In this document: positions 54,013-62,950 of the stretch, in pieces
Layout: every line of letters begins with the position of its first letter
Position numbering within the stretch: position 1 is the stretch's first letter
Assembly: GCF_013179735.1 (NCBI RefSeq)
Contig: NZ_JABMEG010000001.1
Location: forward strand, 1,550,001 to 1,614,000
Source of the DNA: Permianibacter fluminis
Lineage (GTDB): Bacteria > Pseudomonadota > Gammaproteobacteria > Enterobacterales > Permianibacteraceae
Direction: 5' to 3'
Length of the DNA stretch: 64,000 nucleotides
Notes under the pieces: generated by a model
The model's input: the letters and a program-made list of their open reading frames with translations, nothing else
Databases searched by the model: none
Told to the model about the DNA's origin: nothing
Translations under genes and position numbers: made by a program

Positions 54013-54765
54013 GTGTCGTCTCATCCGCTCAATGTCTTTGCCAATCACTGGACCGCATTGGCACTGCAGATCAATCTGGTGGTCTTCTTCAGTCTGGCCG
54101 GGGCGTTGTTGCTGGGTTTGATTGTCGGCTACGAGCGCAGCTACCACGGCCGCGCGGCGGGCATGCGCACGTACGGCATGGTTTGCATGGCATCGGCAGC
54201 ACTGACCGTACTGGCGGGCTATCCGGAACAGTGGTTTGGCGCGCACGCAACCACCATGGTGGCCGCTGCAGATCCGACCCGGATCATTCAGGGCATTGTC
54301 ACCGGCATCGGTTTTCTCGGCGCCGGTGTGATCATGAAAGAAGGCATGAACATCAGCGGCCTGACCACGGCGGCGTCCATCTGGGCGTCGTCTGCGATCG
54401 GTGTGCTGGTCGGTGTCGGGTTCTATGCCGCGGCCATTCTGCTGGCGTTGTTGTCGGCATCGCTGATGATGTGGGGTTCGAAAATTGAAGCGCGTTTGCC
54501 GACCCGGCCGGCGGTTACCATCATCATGCGATTCCGACCCGGCTTCATCGCCACCGAAGATACGCTGCGCCGGGTTGCGACCGAACGCGGCTACATCATC
54601 GCCAATGGTTCGTTCTCGATCACTTATGAAAACACCCAGGTGCAGTGGCAGTTCGTCGCTGTTGCCGTGGAGGGGCGCAAGAGCGCGAGCCTGATGGAGC
54701 TGTCAAACGAGTTGCTGCGCTTCGAAGGCATCGACAAGTTCCAGATCTCGCACGCGCGCAACTGA
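54013..54765 (+). CDS. MgtC/SapB family inner-membrane protein
   Basis: 250 residues from the GTG at 54013, with GAGGTG upstream. About five membrane helices with GLIVGYERSYHGRAAGMRTY and GIVTGIGFLGAGVIMKEG, the conserved MgtC motifs, and from ~175 a cytoplasmic ACT-like domain (VTIIMRFRPGF). MgtC proteins modulate F-type ATPase or Mg2+ homeostasis in known cases; many members have unknown function. Followed by a long palindrome and the convergent GH26 gene. Confidence 0.93.
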   Translation: MSSHPLNVFANHWTALALQINLVVFFSLAGALLLGLIVGYERSYHGRAAGMRTYGMVCMASAALTVLAGYPEQWFGAHATTMVAAADPTRIIQGIVTGIGFLGAGVIMKEGMNISGLTTAASIWASSAIGVLVGVGFYAAAILLALLSASLMMWGSKIEARLPTRPAVTIIMRFRPGFIATEDTLRRVATERGYIIANGSFSITYENTQVQWQFVAVAVEGRKSASLMELSNELLRFEGIDKFQISHARN

Positions 54766-54842
54766 GCGGACTCCAGTCGAACACGCGAGCAATGCTTGCA
54801 GCCATACCGGCAACCTCGCCCAGTCACTTGAGCAGCGATTCG

Positions 54843-54881
54843 CACCCCCAGCCCCTCCTTGTCAAGGAGGGGCTGGGGGTG
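54843..54881. repeat. Perfect 18-bp inverted repeat
   Basis: Arm CACCCCCAGCCCCTCCTT with loop GTC. It lies between convergent mgtC and the GH26 gene and may act as a terminator-like barrier; it is a variant of the C/G-rich palindrome family. Confidence 0.85.
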
Positions 54882-54962
54882 GTTCAGCTCAGCACGCATA
54901 GCATCAATCTATCTGACCCATCGCACTGAGAAAGCCAAAAGCGTCCGCTCTCCATTCTTCCC

Positions 54963-56246
54963 TTACTTCGCTCCGTCAAACATGGCGCGCAAGTCGCCGG
55001 CGAACAACGGCATATGGCTGGCGTGAAACGCGCGAAAGTCGGCGATCTCGTCATGCTCTTTGGTCGGCTTGGGATACGGCACAAAAAACTTGGGCTCGGC
55101 TGCATCGCCGGAATTGCTCCAGCTCATCACGTAGGCCATTCGTTTGAGCTTGGCGGGCACAGCGCCGCTGACGCCAAGCAGCCACTGGGAATACCAGAAG
55201 TTGTTGCCGACGTCGTGTTGCAATCCGTCCTTGTAGCCGGTTTCGGACAAGGCCGGGATTTTGCCGTTCGTGCGGGCGGTGTCGGCAATAATCTGGATGC
55301 CTTGGGTCAGGTGGGCAAAGCGGGCCTGACTGTCGGCAATGCCCTCGGCATAGCAATCGCCAGCCATGACATCTACCCAATCATTACCGGGATAGTTCTC
55401 CAGATATTTTTCACTCGGCTTGCAGCCCTCGCAGGCGATGGCGTTCAGACTGGGGGCGTAAACATACAGCAGGTTGTGGATGCCTTTTTTGTCACGCAAG
55501 TAGCTTACCGTTTGCTGCCACAGCGCCAGATACTCCTCGCGTGAGTTGTTGGCAACCTGATACCAGCGGCCGACGCCATCTTCACCCTGGTTCATTTCAT
55601 GCCACGGTCGAAACAGAATCGGAATGGCCTTGCCGCCATCGACCGCTCTGGTCTTGATGAATTCGGCGAGCACATCCATCCACTGCGTCCACAGCAGATA
55701 ATTTTCGCCTTGTTCGCCACGGTTGTCCGGATCGTACACCTTGTGTTCAAGTACGCTATCGATGAGATGCGAGCAGTCTGTGCAATTTCGGTCATCTGCT
55801 GGGGCGACCGGATTGTCCATCGGCCAGTGCAGCGTGATCAGCGCACCGCGATGACTGGCGATTTGCATTTCCTTGCCGATTTCATCAAAGGCGGCATAGT
55901 TCGCCTTGTTGTCCTTGTCGAACAGCCAATTGGCGTTGTAGCCGCTGACGCCGGCGTGAACATTCAAGACCTGATAAATGTCGGATGGCCGGATAATGTC
56001 ATCTGGCAGATCATCCCAGCCGACACCGCTGTGGTAGTCGCCCTGATTGCCAAATGCAAAGCCATCGGCATCGGCTAGCGCAATGAGCTTGCTGTGAAGC
56101 TGGCGGGTTTCCGCGGTTGCCGCGTTGTCGATCGGTGGTTCAATCGGCGGTGGCGTAGCCGCCAAGGTAGGTACGGCGGCAGTGAGCAACAGACCGATGC
56201 TGGCGAGCAAGCGCCAGTCGCATACAGCGTTGGGCAATAATTTCAT
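54963..56246 (-). CDS. Glycoside hydrolase family 26 beta-mannanase-like protein
   Basis: 427 residues from ATG 56246, with AGGGATGG ~9 bases upstream. A signal peptide (LLASIGLLLTAAVPTLAA) is followed by a single GH26 (beta/alpha)8 domain. The acid/base glutamate lies in LFRPWHEMNQG and the nucleophile in PALSETGYKDG; substrate-cleft motifs WPMDNP and HWPMDN are also seen. It should hydrolyse beta-1,4-mannan in the periplasm or outside the cell. There are no neighbouring sugar transport or carbohydrate genes, so it stands alone. A Cys pair (CTDC) may form a disulfide. Confidence 0.93.
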   Translation of the reverse strand: MKLLPNAVCDWRLLASIGLLLTAAVPTLAATPPPIEPPIDNAATAETRQLHSKLIALADADGFAFGNQGDYHSGVGWDDLPDDIIRPSDIYQVLNVHAGVSGYNANWLFDKDNKANYAAFDEIGKEMQIASHRGALITLHWPMDNPVAPADDRNCTDCSHLIDSVLEHKVYDPDNRGEQGENYLLWTQWMDVLAEFIKTRAVDGGKAIPILFRPWHEMNQGEDGVGRWYQVANNSREEYLALWQQTVSYLRDKKGIHNLLYVYAPSLNAIACEGCKPSEKYLENYPGNDWVDVMAGDCYAEGIADSQARFAHLTQGIQIIADTARTNGKIPALSETGYKDGLQHDVGNNFWYSQWLLGVSGAVPAKLKRMAYVMSWSNSGDAAEPKFFVPYPKPTKEHDEIADFRAFHASHMPLFAGDLRAMFDGAK

Positions 56247-56407
56247 GGCAACAACCATCCCTAGGTGTCTGGTGAAAAGTAGCGAAGAGCGGTGATAAGC
56301 GGTGACAGGCCTCCTGCCCGGAGCGGCAAATCCGGCCCGCGCAAAAAAATGCGCGTGGCGCAGACGGCCGTCATTCACTCAGCAGCAAGCAGGAGCCCAG
56401 CGTAGAT

Positions 56408-56425
56408 AACGCCGGCAACGGCGTT
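56408..56425 (-). terminator. Short hairpin after the FdhF/YdeP gene
   Basis: AACGCCG / CGGCGTT with a GCAA loop. It lies 26 bases beyond the stop and lacks a U-run on the minus strand. Confidence 0.35.
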
Positions 56426-56450
56426 TGGTTGACTGCCCGACGCAGAAACC

Positions 56451-58730
56451 TCAGCGCGAGCGATACAGCAACACCGGCACATCTTTGTACGCCGGCGTCT
56501 GGGTCTGGGTGCTGTGGATGCCGGCGGCCAGCAGCGCGGACGCTTCCGGAAAATAGGCGGCGACACAGCCGCGCGGGATGTCGTAGGCGACGGTGGTGAA
56601 GCGGCTGACCCGGCGGACAATGCCGTCGTTGCTGACGGCCTCGATATCCACCTGATCGCCGGGAAAAAGACCGCGCCGGTTCAGATCGTCCGCGTGGATC
56701 AGCAGCACGCGCCGATCACCAAACACGCCACGATAGCGATCGTTATTGGTGTAAACGGTGGTGTTGAACTGATCGTGCGAGCGCAGCGTCATCAGTGCCA
56801 GCACGCTGTCGCCATGGCGCTGGCGCGCAAGCTGCACGGCGTTTTCCTTTGGCAAGGGATGCACACGGAATTCCGCCTTGCCGCTGGCCGTGACAAAACG
56901 GCGCTGGGCAGCCCGGTTGGGTAGCTGCACGCGGCCGTCGCTGGTGATGCGCTGGTTGAATTGCTCGAAGCCGGCGGTCACTCCGCGCTGGCCCTGCTCG
57001 ATGAATTCGCGAATGCGAGCGTAATCGTTGGCAAGCTCCAGCCAGGGAATGCTGCGGGCATGCGGCGCCAGCTGCGCGCCAATATTGGCGACAATGGCCG
57101 GCTCGCTGATTTGCATGGCGTCGTCGATAGGCGCTTGCACGCCACGCGAGCGGCGCACCACGCTCATCGAATCTTCGGTGGTGACGAACTGCACGGCGCC
57201 TTGCCGGGTGTCGATGTCGGTGCGTCCCAGTGTTGGCAACAGCAAACCGATTTCGCCCGGGTGGCAATGGGTGCGATTCAGTTTGGTGGCGATATGAACC
57301 GTCAGCCGGCATTTTTCCAGCGCCGCCAGCACCCGCGGTGAATCGGGCGCGGCGACGCCGAAATTGCCGCCGAGACTGAGCAGCGCGCGAATCTCGCCAG
57401 CCAGCAAACCGTTGATCACGGCGGCCGCATTCAGGCCGGCCTCGCGGCACAGCTTGGCGTCCGGAAATGCGGCTTCCAGATTGTCGAGGAATTGGACCGA
57501 GACGCTGGAGGTTGCGCCCATGGTCCGGTCGCCCTGTACATTCGAGTGACCACGCACCGGCAACGCGCCGGCGCCGGGCTTGCCGATATTGCCGCGCAGC
57601 AGCAGCAGGTTGACGATGTGCTGAATGGTGGCAACCGCGTGTTCATGATGGGTGATGCCCATGCACCAGGTGATCATGGTGGCGTTCGACAGGGCATAGC
57701 GCTTGGCCACATCACGTAGCGCCGCTTCGGTCAAGCCGGATGCGGCGCACAGCACCAGCCAGGATTCGTTTGCCACGTCCTCGCACAGCGCGGCAAAGCC
57801 GTCGGTGTGCTGAGCAATGAATTCGTGATCCAGCACCTGCGGATCAGTGCTGGCCAATTCCAGCAGCGCCTTGATGATGCCTTTCAGCGCCGCCAGATCG
57901 CCGCCGAGTTGAACCTGATGAATGGCGCTTGCCACCGCGACGCCGTCATTGCGGAGCAGCTCACCAACATTTTTGGGATCAGAAAAATTGTCGAAGCCGC
58001 GTTCTTTTAACGGATTAAACGCCAGCACCGTCGCGCCGCGCTGCGCGGCCTCATACAGCGCCACCATCATGCGGGGGTGATTGCTGGCCGGATTCTGACC
58101 CATCACGATAATCAGTTCGGCGTGCTCGAAATCGGTCAGCGCGCAGGTGCCTTTGCCGGTGCCGAGCGCTTGCTTGAGCGCGAAGCCGGACGGTTCATGA
58201 CAGAAGTTGGAGGAGTCCGGCAGATTGGCGCAGCCATAGCTGCGCGCCATCAATTGCCACAAAAACGCCGCTTCATTGCTGCTGCGGCCGGACGCGTAAA
58301 ACGCCGCCTGCGCGGGTGTGAAGGCGGCCATTTCGCGGCCGATGACAACGTAAGCATCGGCCCAACTGATGGCGCGAAAAACGCCAGTCTGTTTCTCATA
58401 GAGAATCGGCGTGGTCAGCCGGCCGTGCGCTTCCAGTTCGTGATCGCTGAGTTGCTGCAGCTGTGCCGGTGTCTTGCCGGCAAAGAAATCGACGCCGGTT
58501 TGTTTGCGGGTCATTTCCCAAGCGATGGCTTTCTGACCCTGCTCGCAGCTGTCAACCATGGGCGCGCCCGGCTTGTCCGGAAAGGCGCAGCCGGGACAGT
58601 CGAAGCCGTCGAGCTTGTTGGCGTGCAGGAATGAACCGACCAGCTTGACCGGAATGCGTTGCTGGGCAAACGCCTTGATGGCGCCCGCAATGGCGCCGCG
58701 ACCACCGGCAGGGGCAGACTTGTGACTCAT
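56451..58730 (-). CDS. FdhF/YdeP-family molybdopterin oxidoreductase
   Basis: 759 residues. A molybdopterin oxidoreductase of the FdhF/YdeP group: near the N terminus FDCPGCAFP carries two of the cysteines found in these proteins; the molybdopterin-binding regions show IIVMGQNPASNHPRM, GMGITHHEHAVATIQHIV-like CMGITHHEHAV, LRGNIGKPGAGALPVRGHSN and a C-terminal dinucleotide-binding domain (LALMTLRSHDQFNTTVY). YdeP relatives are linked to acid resistance, but the substrate is unknown. The ATG at 58730 has a weak ribosome site. The AraC-family gene is immediately upstream on the same strand, 194 bases away. Confidence 0.92.
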   Translation of the reverse strand: MSHKSAPAGGRGAIAGAIKAFAQQRIPVKLVGSFLHANKLDGFDCPGCAFPDKPGAPMVDSCEQGQKAIAWEMTRKQTGVDFFAGKTPAQLQQLSDHELEAHGRLTTPILYEKQTGVFRAISWADAYVVIGREMAAFTPAQAAFYASGRSSNEAAFLWQLMARSYGCANLPDSSNFCHEPSGFALKQALGTGKGTCALTDFEHAELIIVMGQNPASNHPRMMVALYEAAQRGATVLAFNPLKERGFDNFSDPKNVGELLRNDGVAVASAIHQVQLGGDLAALKGIIKALLELASTDPQVLDHEFIAQHTDGFAALCEDVANESWLVLCAASGLTEAALRDVAKRYALSNATMITWCMGITHHEHAVATIQHIVNLLLLRGNIGKPGAGALPVRGHSNVQGDRTMGATSSVSVQFLDNLEAAFPDAKLCREAGLNAAAVINGLLAGEIRALLSLGGNFGVAAPDSPRVLAALEKCRLTVHIATKLNRTHCHPGEIGLLLPTLGRTDIDTRQGAVQFVTTEDSMSVVRRSRGVQAPIDDAMQISEPAIVANIGAQLAPHARSIPWLELANDYARIREFIEQGQRGVTAGFEQFNQRITSDGRVQLPNRAAQRRFVTASGKAEFRVHPLPKENAVQLARQRHGDSVLALMTLRSHDQFNTTVYTNNDRYRGVFGDRRVLLIHADDLNRRGLFPGDQVDIEAVSNDGIVRRVSRFTTVAYDIPRGCVAAYFPEASALLAAGIHSTQTQTPAYKDVPVLLYRSR

Positions 58731-58924
58731 GACTTCAGGGCTTCAACTGGGCGCATTGCAATGCGGCGTATCACGCGGATGTGGCTGCGGCAGCATATCA
58801 GCATCATTGCCGCCAAGATGTCGGACCGCTTTGCGGCGAGATGCTAGAGGCGGAAGTGATGGTCGCGGTAGTTATGGTGATTGCGGCGGCTATCGCGGTT
58901 AAAGCGATTGCAGTGTTCACGCAA

Positions 58925-59941
58925 CTAGCGATCTTTCTGCTGCCGTCGCCATGCCGCCGGCGGCTGGCCAACCAGACGCTTGAATGCGCGCGAGAACGCC
59001 GCCTCGGAATCGTAACCGACATCGAGCGCGATGCTGGCGACGGTGGCGTTGCTTTCACGCAGTAACAGAGCGCCGCATTGCATACGCCAGTTGGTCAGGT
59101 ATTGAATCGGCGGTTGGCCAACCAGATTGACGAAGCGTTCATGCAAGGCCGAGCGCGACAAGCCCACTTGTTTGCCGAGTTCGTCGAGCGTCCAGGGTTC
59201 GGCGCTGCGCTCATGCAGCAGACCAATGGCGCGACTGACATGCGGATCGCGCAGCGCCGCCAGCCAGCCAGCTTCGCTGCCGGCCTGATCGGTTTCCGGC
59301 AGTGATTCCAGATAGCGGCGCACGGCATCGACAAATACCATTTCGCTGACCCGGTCGAGCACCGCCGCGCTGCCGGGCTTGCGCAATCGCGATTCATTGA
59401 CCGCCTGATTGAGCATGGGATTCAACCAGCTGCTGACCTCGGGCGCTGGCAGATGCAGCAGCCGTGGCAGTGAGGCAATCAGCGGATTGAACGGTCGCAG
59501 ATCGCAGCCGATAAATCCGCAAACCACCACGGTGCTGGCGTCTTCGGCCGGGCTGAGTTCGCCGGGGCGCAGTACGCCACGGTGATAGGCGAGTGCAATC
59601 GGTTTGGGATCGTTGCGGGTGGTGAAATGCCAGTCACTGGTGTCGCGCTCGGCATGCATGCCCGGCGCGCTCGACAGCACATGGGTATCGCCGCGCGGAA
59701 ACATCACGATGTCGCCGGCTGCGAGCCGCACCGGTGGCAAGCCGTCGGCGGCGGCCCAGCCGGCACCACGGACAACCAGATGAAACGCCAGCACGTGTTC
59801 GGTACCCGGCATCAGCGCTTTCGCCAGCTCCGGCGCCGCCGGCGTTTCGGCGACCCATTCATCGCGAAAGCTGACGTAATAAAACACCGCGCCGCGCAGG
59901 CGCACGCTGCGCAGGACATCCGACAAGGCGTCATGGTTCAT
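58925..59941 (-). CDS. AraC-family transcriptional regulator with cupin-like N terminus
   Basis: 338 residues from the ATG at 59941. The N-terminal part (FHLVVRGAGWAAADGLPPVRLAAGDIVMFPRGDTHVL) is a cupin-type effector-binding domain of AraC proteins, and the C terminus has two helix-turn-helix motifs (TLDELGKQVGLSRSALHERF, and VASIALDVGYDSEAAFSRAFKRLVGQPPAAWRR). It lies 194 bases before fdhF-like and diverges from the methyltransferase at 60222. It is the likely controller of one or both; five 17-bp repeats between it and the methyltransferase could be its sites. Confidence 0.93.
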   Translation of the reverse strand: MNHDALSDVLRSVRLRGAVFYYVSFRDEWVAETPAAPELAKALMPGTEHVLAFHLVVRGAGWAAADGLPPVRLAAGDIVMFPRGDTHVLSSAPGMHAERDTSDWHFTTRNDPKPIALAYHRGVLRPGELSPAEDASTVVVCGFIGCDLRPFNPLIASLPRLLHLPAPEVSSWLNPMLNQAVNESRLRKPGSAAVLDRVSEMVFVDAVRRYLESLPETDQAGSEAGWLAALRDPHVSRAIGLLHERSAEPWTLDELGKQVGLSRSALHERFVNLVGQPPIQYLTNWRMQCGALLLRESNATVASIALDVGYDSEAAFSRAFKRLVGQPPAAWRRQQKDR

Positions 59942-60123
59942 ACGGGTGCCATTCCATGGGGTGGGCAGCGGCGGCCCGGCCAGTGTGCGATCAGCGCACC
60001 GCAATCGCGGACGCCGGAGCAAATCCGCTGGACGCAAGGTCAATCGGCCCGGACCGCGTTTCCGGACAATGCGCCCGTCGTGGCACGGTTGCAACGACGA
60101 TTCCGGTAGCGTCGATGGGTTGT

Positions 60124-60208
60124 TACCGACAACAGCTAACGGCTGATGACAGATAACCACCGACGACAGACAACTACCGACAGTAGATAGCTACTGACAG
60201 CAGACAAC
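60124..60208 (+). repeat. Five 17-bp tandem repeats (iterons) upstream of the methyltransferase
   Basis: Five consecutive units of exactly 17 bases, e.g. CACCGACGACAGACAAC and TACTGACAGCAGACAAC; all five carry GAC, and four end in AAC, the fourth ending in AGC. The array ends 13 bases before the start codon and lies in the 280-base region between the AraC gene and the methyltransferase. AraC half-sites are 17 bp in the classical case, so a regulator-binding role is possible. Confidence 0.92.
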
Positions 60209-60221
60209 AAGGAGCATGTCC

Positions 60222-61058
60222 ATGAGTTCAGTTACGGCTGCCGGCGCCAGCGCGCCGGATTTTACCGCGATCAAACAGCGTCAGCAGGCCACCTGGGCCA
60301 GCGGTGATTTTGCAGTCATTGGTAGCACCCTGCAAATTGTCGGTGAGCAACTGGCCGAAGCCGCAGATATCTGTGCCGGCGAGCGGGTGCTGGACGTTGC
60401 CGCCGGCAATGGCAATGCCACGCTGGCAGCAGCGCGCCGCTTCGCCCACGTCACCTCGACCGACTATGTGCCGGCGTTGCTGGAAAAGGGCCGGGAACGC
60501 GCGCGTGCCGACGGCCTTGCCGTGCATTTTCAGGTCGCCGATGCCGAAGCGCTGCCGTTTGATGATCGGAGCTTCGATGTGGTGCTATCGACTTTCGGCG
60601 CGATGTTCACCCCGGATCACGGCCGGGTCGCCAATGAAATGCTGCGCGTGTTGCGCATCGGTGGCCGGCTCGGCATGGCCAACTGGACGCCGGATGGTTT
60701 TATCGGCCAGCTGTTCAAGGTGATCGGTGCCCATGTGCCGCCGCCGGCGGGACTGAAATCACCGGCACTGTGGGGCACGGAATCGCATCTGGTCGAACTG
60801 TTCGGACCGCACGCGGCGCAGATTCGCTGTGAACGCCGGATGTTCAATTTCCGCTATCAATCGCCAAGCCACTGGCTGCAGATTTTCCGTGATTACTATG
60901 GCCCGACCCACAAAGCCTTTGCTGCGCTGGACGCGGCCGGTCAGCAGGTGCTGGAGCGGGATATCACGGCACTGCTGAACCGGCTGAACATTGGCGGCGC
61001 CAGTTCGCTGATCGTGCCCGGTGAATACCTTGAAGTGGTGATCACCAAGGGCCGTTGA
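60222..61058 (+). CDS. Class I SAM-dependent methyltransferase
   Basis: 278 residues from ATG 60222, chosen because AAGGAG lies 7 bases upstream (ATG 60216 is too close to it). Motif I reads VLDVAAGNGNATLAAARR, followed by TDYVPALLEKGRERA and the post-I VADAEALPFDDRSFDVVLSTFG block, as in ubiquinone/menaquinone-biosynthesis-like and small-molecule methyltransferases. The C-terminal half differs from UbiE. Substrate unknown. The start region overlaps the iteron array edge, suggesting strong transcriptional control, perhaps by the divergent AraC protein. Confidence 0.93.
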   Translation: MSSVTAAGASAPDFTAIKQRQQATWASGDFAVIGSTLQIVGEQLAEAADICAGERVLDVAAGNGNATLAAARRFAHVTSTDYVPALLEKGRERARADGLAVHFQVADAEALPFDDRSFDVVLSTFGAMFTPDHGRVANEMLRVLRIGGRLGMANWTPDGFIGQLFKVIGAHVPPPAGLKSPALWGTESHLVELFGPHAAQIRCERRMFNFRYQSPSHWLQIFRDYYGPTHKAFAALDAAGQQVLERDITALLNRLNIGGASSLIVPGEYLEVVITKGR

Positions 61059-61074
61059 TGGCGGTGTCGATTTG

Positions 61075-61935
61075 TCATTTCGTGGTTGCTGGCGCGGCGG
61101 CATCGCGCCAAATTCTGGCGATGCTGCCGTCCGCTTGCATGGCGGCGAGCTCCGCGTTGAGCCGGGGCAACAGATCGGCGTGACGCTTGTGCAGAAAGTG
61201 GTAGAAGGGCTGCAACTGCAAAGGTGGTTGCAGCTCCACTATCTGGGCAACCCAATTCGGGTGCTCGGTTTTCATGGCGGCGAGAATGCCGCGCGTAGTG
61301 GTCATGGTGCCGACCACCACATCAATCCGGTCATCGATGAGCATTTTCATCAGCGCTTCCTGGGTCTGATTGCGGACATTCAAGGCCGCACCCAGTTGTA
61401 CTTCCGGCACGCGTGCACCCAGCCGACCGCCGATCCGCAACCCCGATTGTCGTAACCCGGCCCAGTGGGCGAATTCCGGTTTGGCCCGCGTTTTCAACAT
61501 GTAGGCGTGGTAGGCCGTTTCGCCAATTGCAATCGGCAGCATCAGCAGGTTCGGCGCCTCTTTGGCATTTTCCTGTACCCGACCGAGCTCGGCGTCATAA
61601 CGACCGGCATTGGCTTCCGACAGCGACCGGGTTAGCGGCAGTCGCCGTATCTCCACCTGTATGCCCAAGCGAGCATAGGCCTGGCTGATGACCTGTTGCA
61701 TCGGTGTGACCAGCGCTTCGGCATTTTCGAAGGTGGAAATTGTAAAGGCGCTTGGGCTGGGAGTTGCTGTGGTTTTTGTTGTGGTGATGATCGCAGCCTG
61801 CTCCGCCGCGATCACGTGGCTGCCAAACAAGCACAGCAGCAACGCCAACAGAGGCCAAACACCTGGCGCCGAACGATGGCTGATCACTCTGTAACCCAAG
61901 CAGTTGAGCAGGTAGGTGGCAAGGTCACAAAACAT
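61075..61935 (-). CDS. Periplasmic solute-binding-like protein (amino-acid type)
   Basis: 286 residues; ATG at 61935, alternative GTG starts slightly downstream. An export signal (LLALLLCLFGSHVIA) precedes a type II binding-protein fold: FTISTFENAEALVTPM, IRRLPLTRSLSEAN, AELGRVQENAKEAPNLLML and the GRLGARVPEVQLG motif. The order is that of bacterial extracellular solute-binding family 3. As with the 52.8 kb gene, no permease lies near. Convergent with the methyltransferase, 17 bases apart. Confidence 0.85.
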   Translation of the reverse strand: MFCDLATYLLNCLGYRVISHRSAPGVWPLLALLLCLFGSHVIAAEQAAIITTTKTTATPSPSAFTISTFENAEALVTPMQQVISQAYARLGIQVEIRRLPLTRSLSEANAGRYDAELGRVQENAKEAPNLLMLPIAIGETAYHAYMLKTRAKPEFAHWAGLRQSGLRIGGRLGARVPEVQLGAALNVRNQTQEALMKMLIDDRIDVVVGTMTTTRGILAAMKTEHPNWVAQIVELQPPLQLQPFYHFLHKRHADLLPRLNAELAAMQADGSIARIWRDAAAPATTK

Positions 61936-62080
61936 GGCAGGGGCAGGCCGATGCTATTAAACGATCTGCAAGCAGTATAGCAGCGACAAAAAACAGGGCG
62001 CGTCGCCAGAATTGCCGCTATTACCGGGGCTTCAGGCTGCCGCAACGACCAGTCCTTTGCTTTTCGAGGTGGGAAATGTA

Positions 62081-62106
62081 TTGCGCCGGCGTGTGTGCCG
62101 GCGCAA
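62081..62106 (-). terminator. GC-rich hairpin downstream of the small secreted gene
   Basis: Stem TTGCGCCGGC / GCCGGCGCAA, loop GTGTGT. It lies 44 bases beyond the stop; no clear U-run. Confidence 0.45.
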
Positions 62107-62149
62107 ATTCAGCCTGAGCATACATCATCACAGTTCTGTGCCAAGTCGA

Positions 62150-62530
62150 TCAATGCACCACCGATTCCTCGGTCCAGACACGGCCAGCGAAATAACGACC
62201 AGTCTCGATATCGGCCATGACTTCGACATGAACTTCGGCGTAGTAGGTGGTCAACGAATAGCCGTCAGCCGATTTACGCAGTGTTATGACGTACTCCCCC
62301 GCTTTGTAATCCTGAGTCGGTGCGATCAGATACATAATTTGGCTGAAATTGCGGCTCACCTCAACGTAACCGTCACGCTTGAATGACTGCAGCGTGCGAA
62401 CTACGCGGAAATCGGAGCCGAGCATCGTCTCTGCCGATGAGTACATTTTAGTCGGGCTGGCGGCTTCGGCGACGGGCACGCCAACTGTCGCCAGCAACAA
62501 CGCGATCAATGCAGCACGAATCATCATCAT
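62150..62530 (-). CDS. Small secreted protein of unknown function
   Basis: 126 residues from ATG 62530, with GAGGAG 8 bases upstream. A clear signal peptide (IRAALIALLLATVGVPVAEA) is followed by a mixed alpha/beta domain with VVRTLQSFKRDGYVEVSRN and ITLRKSADGYSLTTYYAEV. No family is recognised. It ends in VVH. A hairpin lies beyond its stop and it is likely monocistronic. Confidence 0.8.
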   Translation of the reverse strand: MMMIRAALIALLLATVGVPVAEAASPTKMYSSAETMLGSDFRVVRTLQSFKRDGYVEVSRNFSQIMYLIAPTQDYKAGEYVITLRKSADGYSLTTYYAEVHVEVMADIETGRYFAGRVWTEESVVH

Positions 62531-62950
62531 GTTCAATTCTCCTCGGTCGAACGGTTACGCCGTTATGCAGACTTCACCCTGAACGGCGGACGGATTGTGC
62601 AGTGCGGAAATGACGGTTGCGTGATCGCAAGATGGCGTAGTGATTTCGCTTGTCGTTTTCTGGTGCTGATTTTTGCGTTGCGTTGCGTTCGGCCGCGTTG
62701 CCGAGATGATGTGTGCCGAAGGCGCTTGCCCACCGCACGCGGCAACGTGATTTTTCCGACCGCACCCGAACACGCACCGCGCACTGACGCAACAGCCGCC
62801 GCCAGCGTGCGCGAAGCCGTGCTGAAAAATCTCCAGCATCGTGCAGGTGCCGTTGACACCCGGGCCGATGTGCTCTAAAAGCAAATGGCAGTTCCGTCCC
62901 CGGGAGATGGGGAGCCCCAAGCAGATCCGATCTGCGGCGGAGGAACATCA
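62531..62950. other. Intergenic region before the GltD-like gene
   Basis: 420 bases between divergent genes. No gene or repeat supported apart from the dyad at 62921. Open frames here are readings of GC-rich sequence without ribosome sites. Confidence 0.5.
62921..62935. promoter_or_regulatory. Short palindrome near the ribosome site
   Basis: GCAGAT-CCG-ATCTGC lies 16 bases before the GTG start of the GltD-like gene. It could be an operator or a small mRNA hairpin. Confidence 0.3.

Noticed and set aside
53676-54488. 270-codon ORF across the mgtC 5' region
   Set aside because: Alternate frame over the mgtC gene with Arg/His-rich composition; no start signal.
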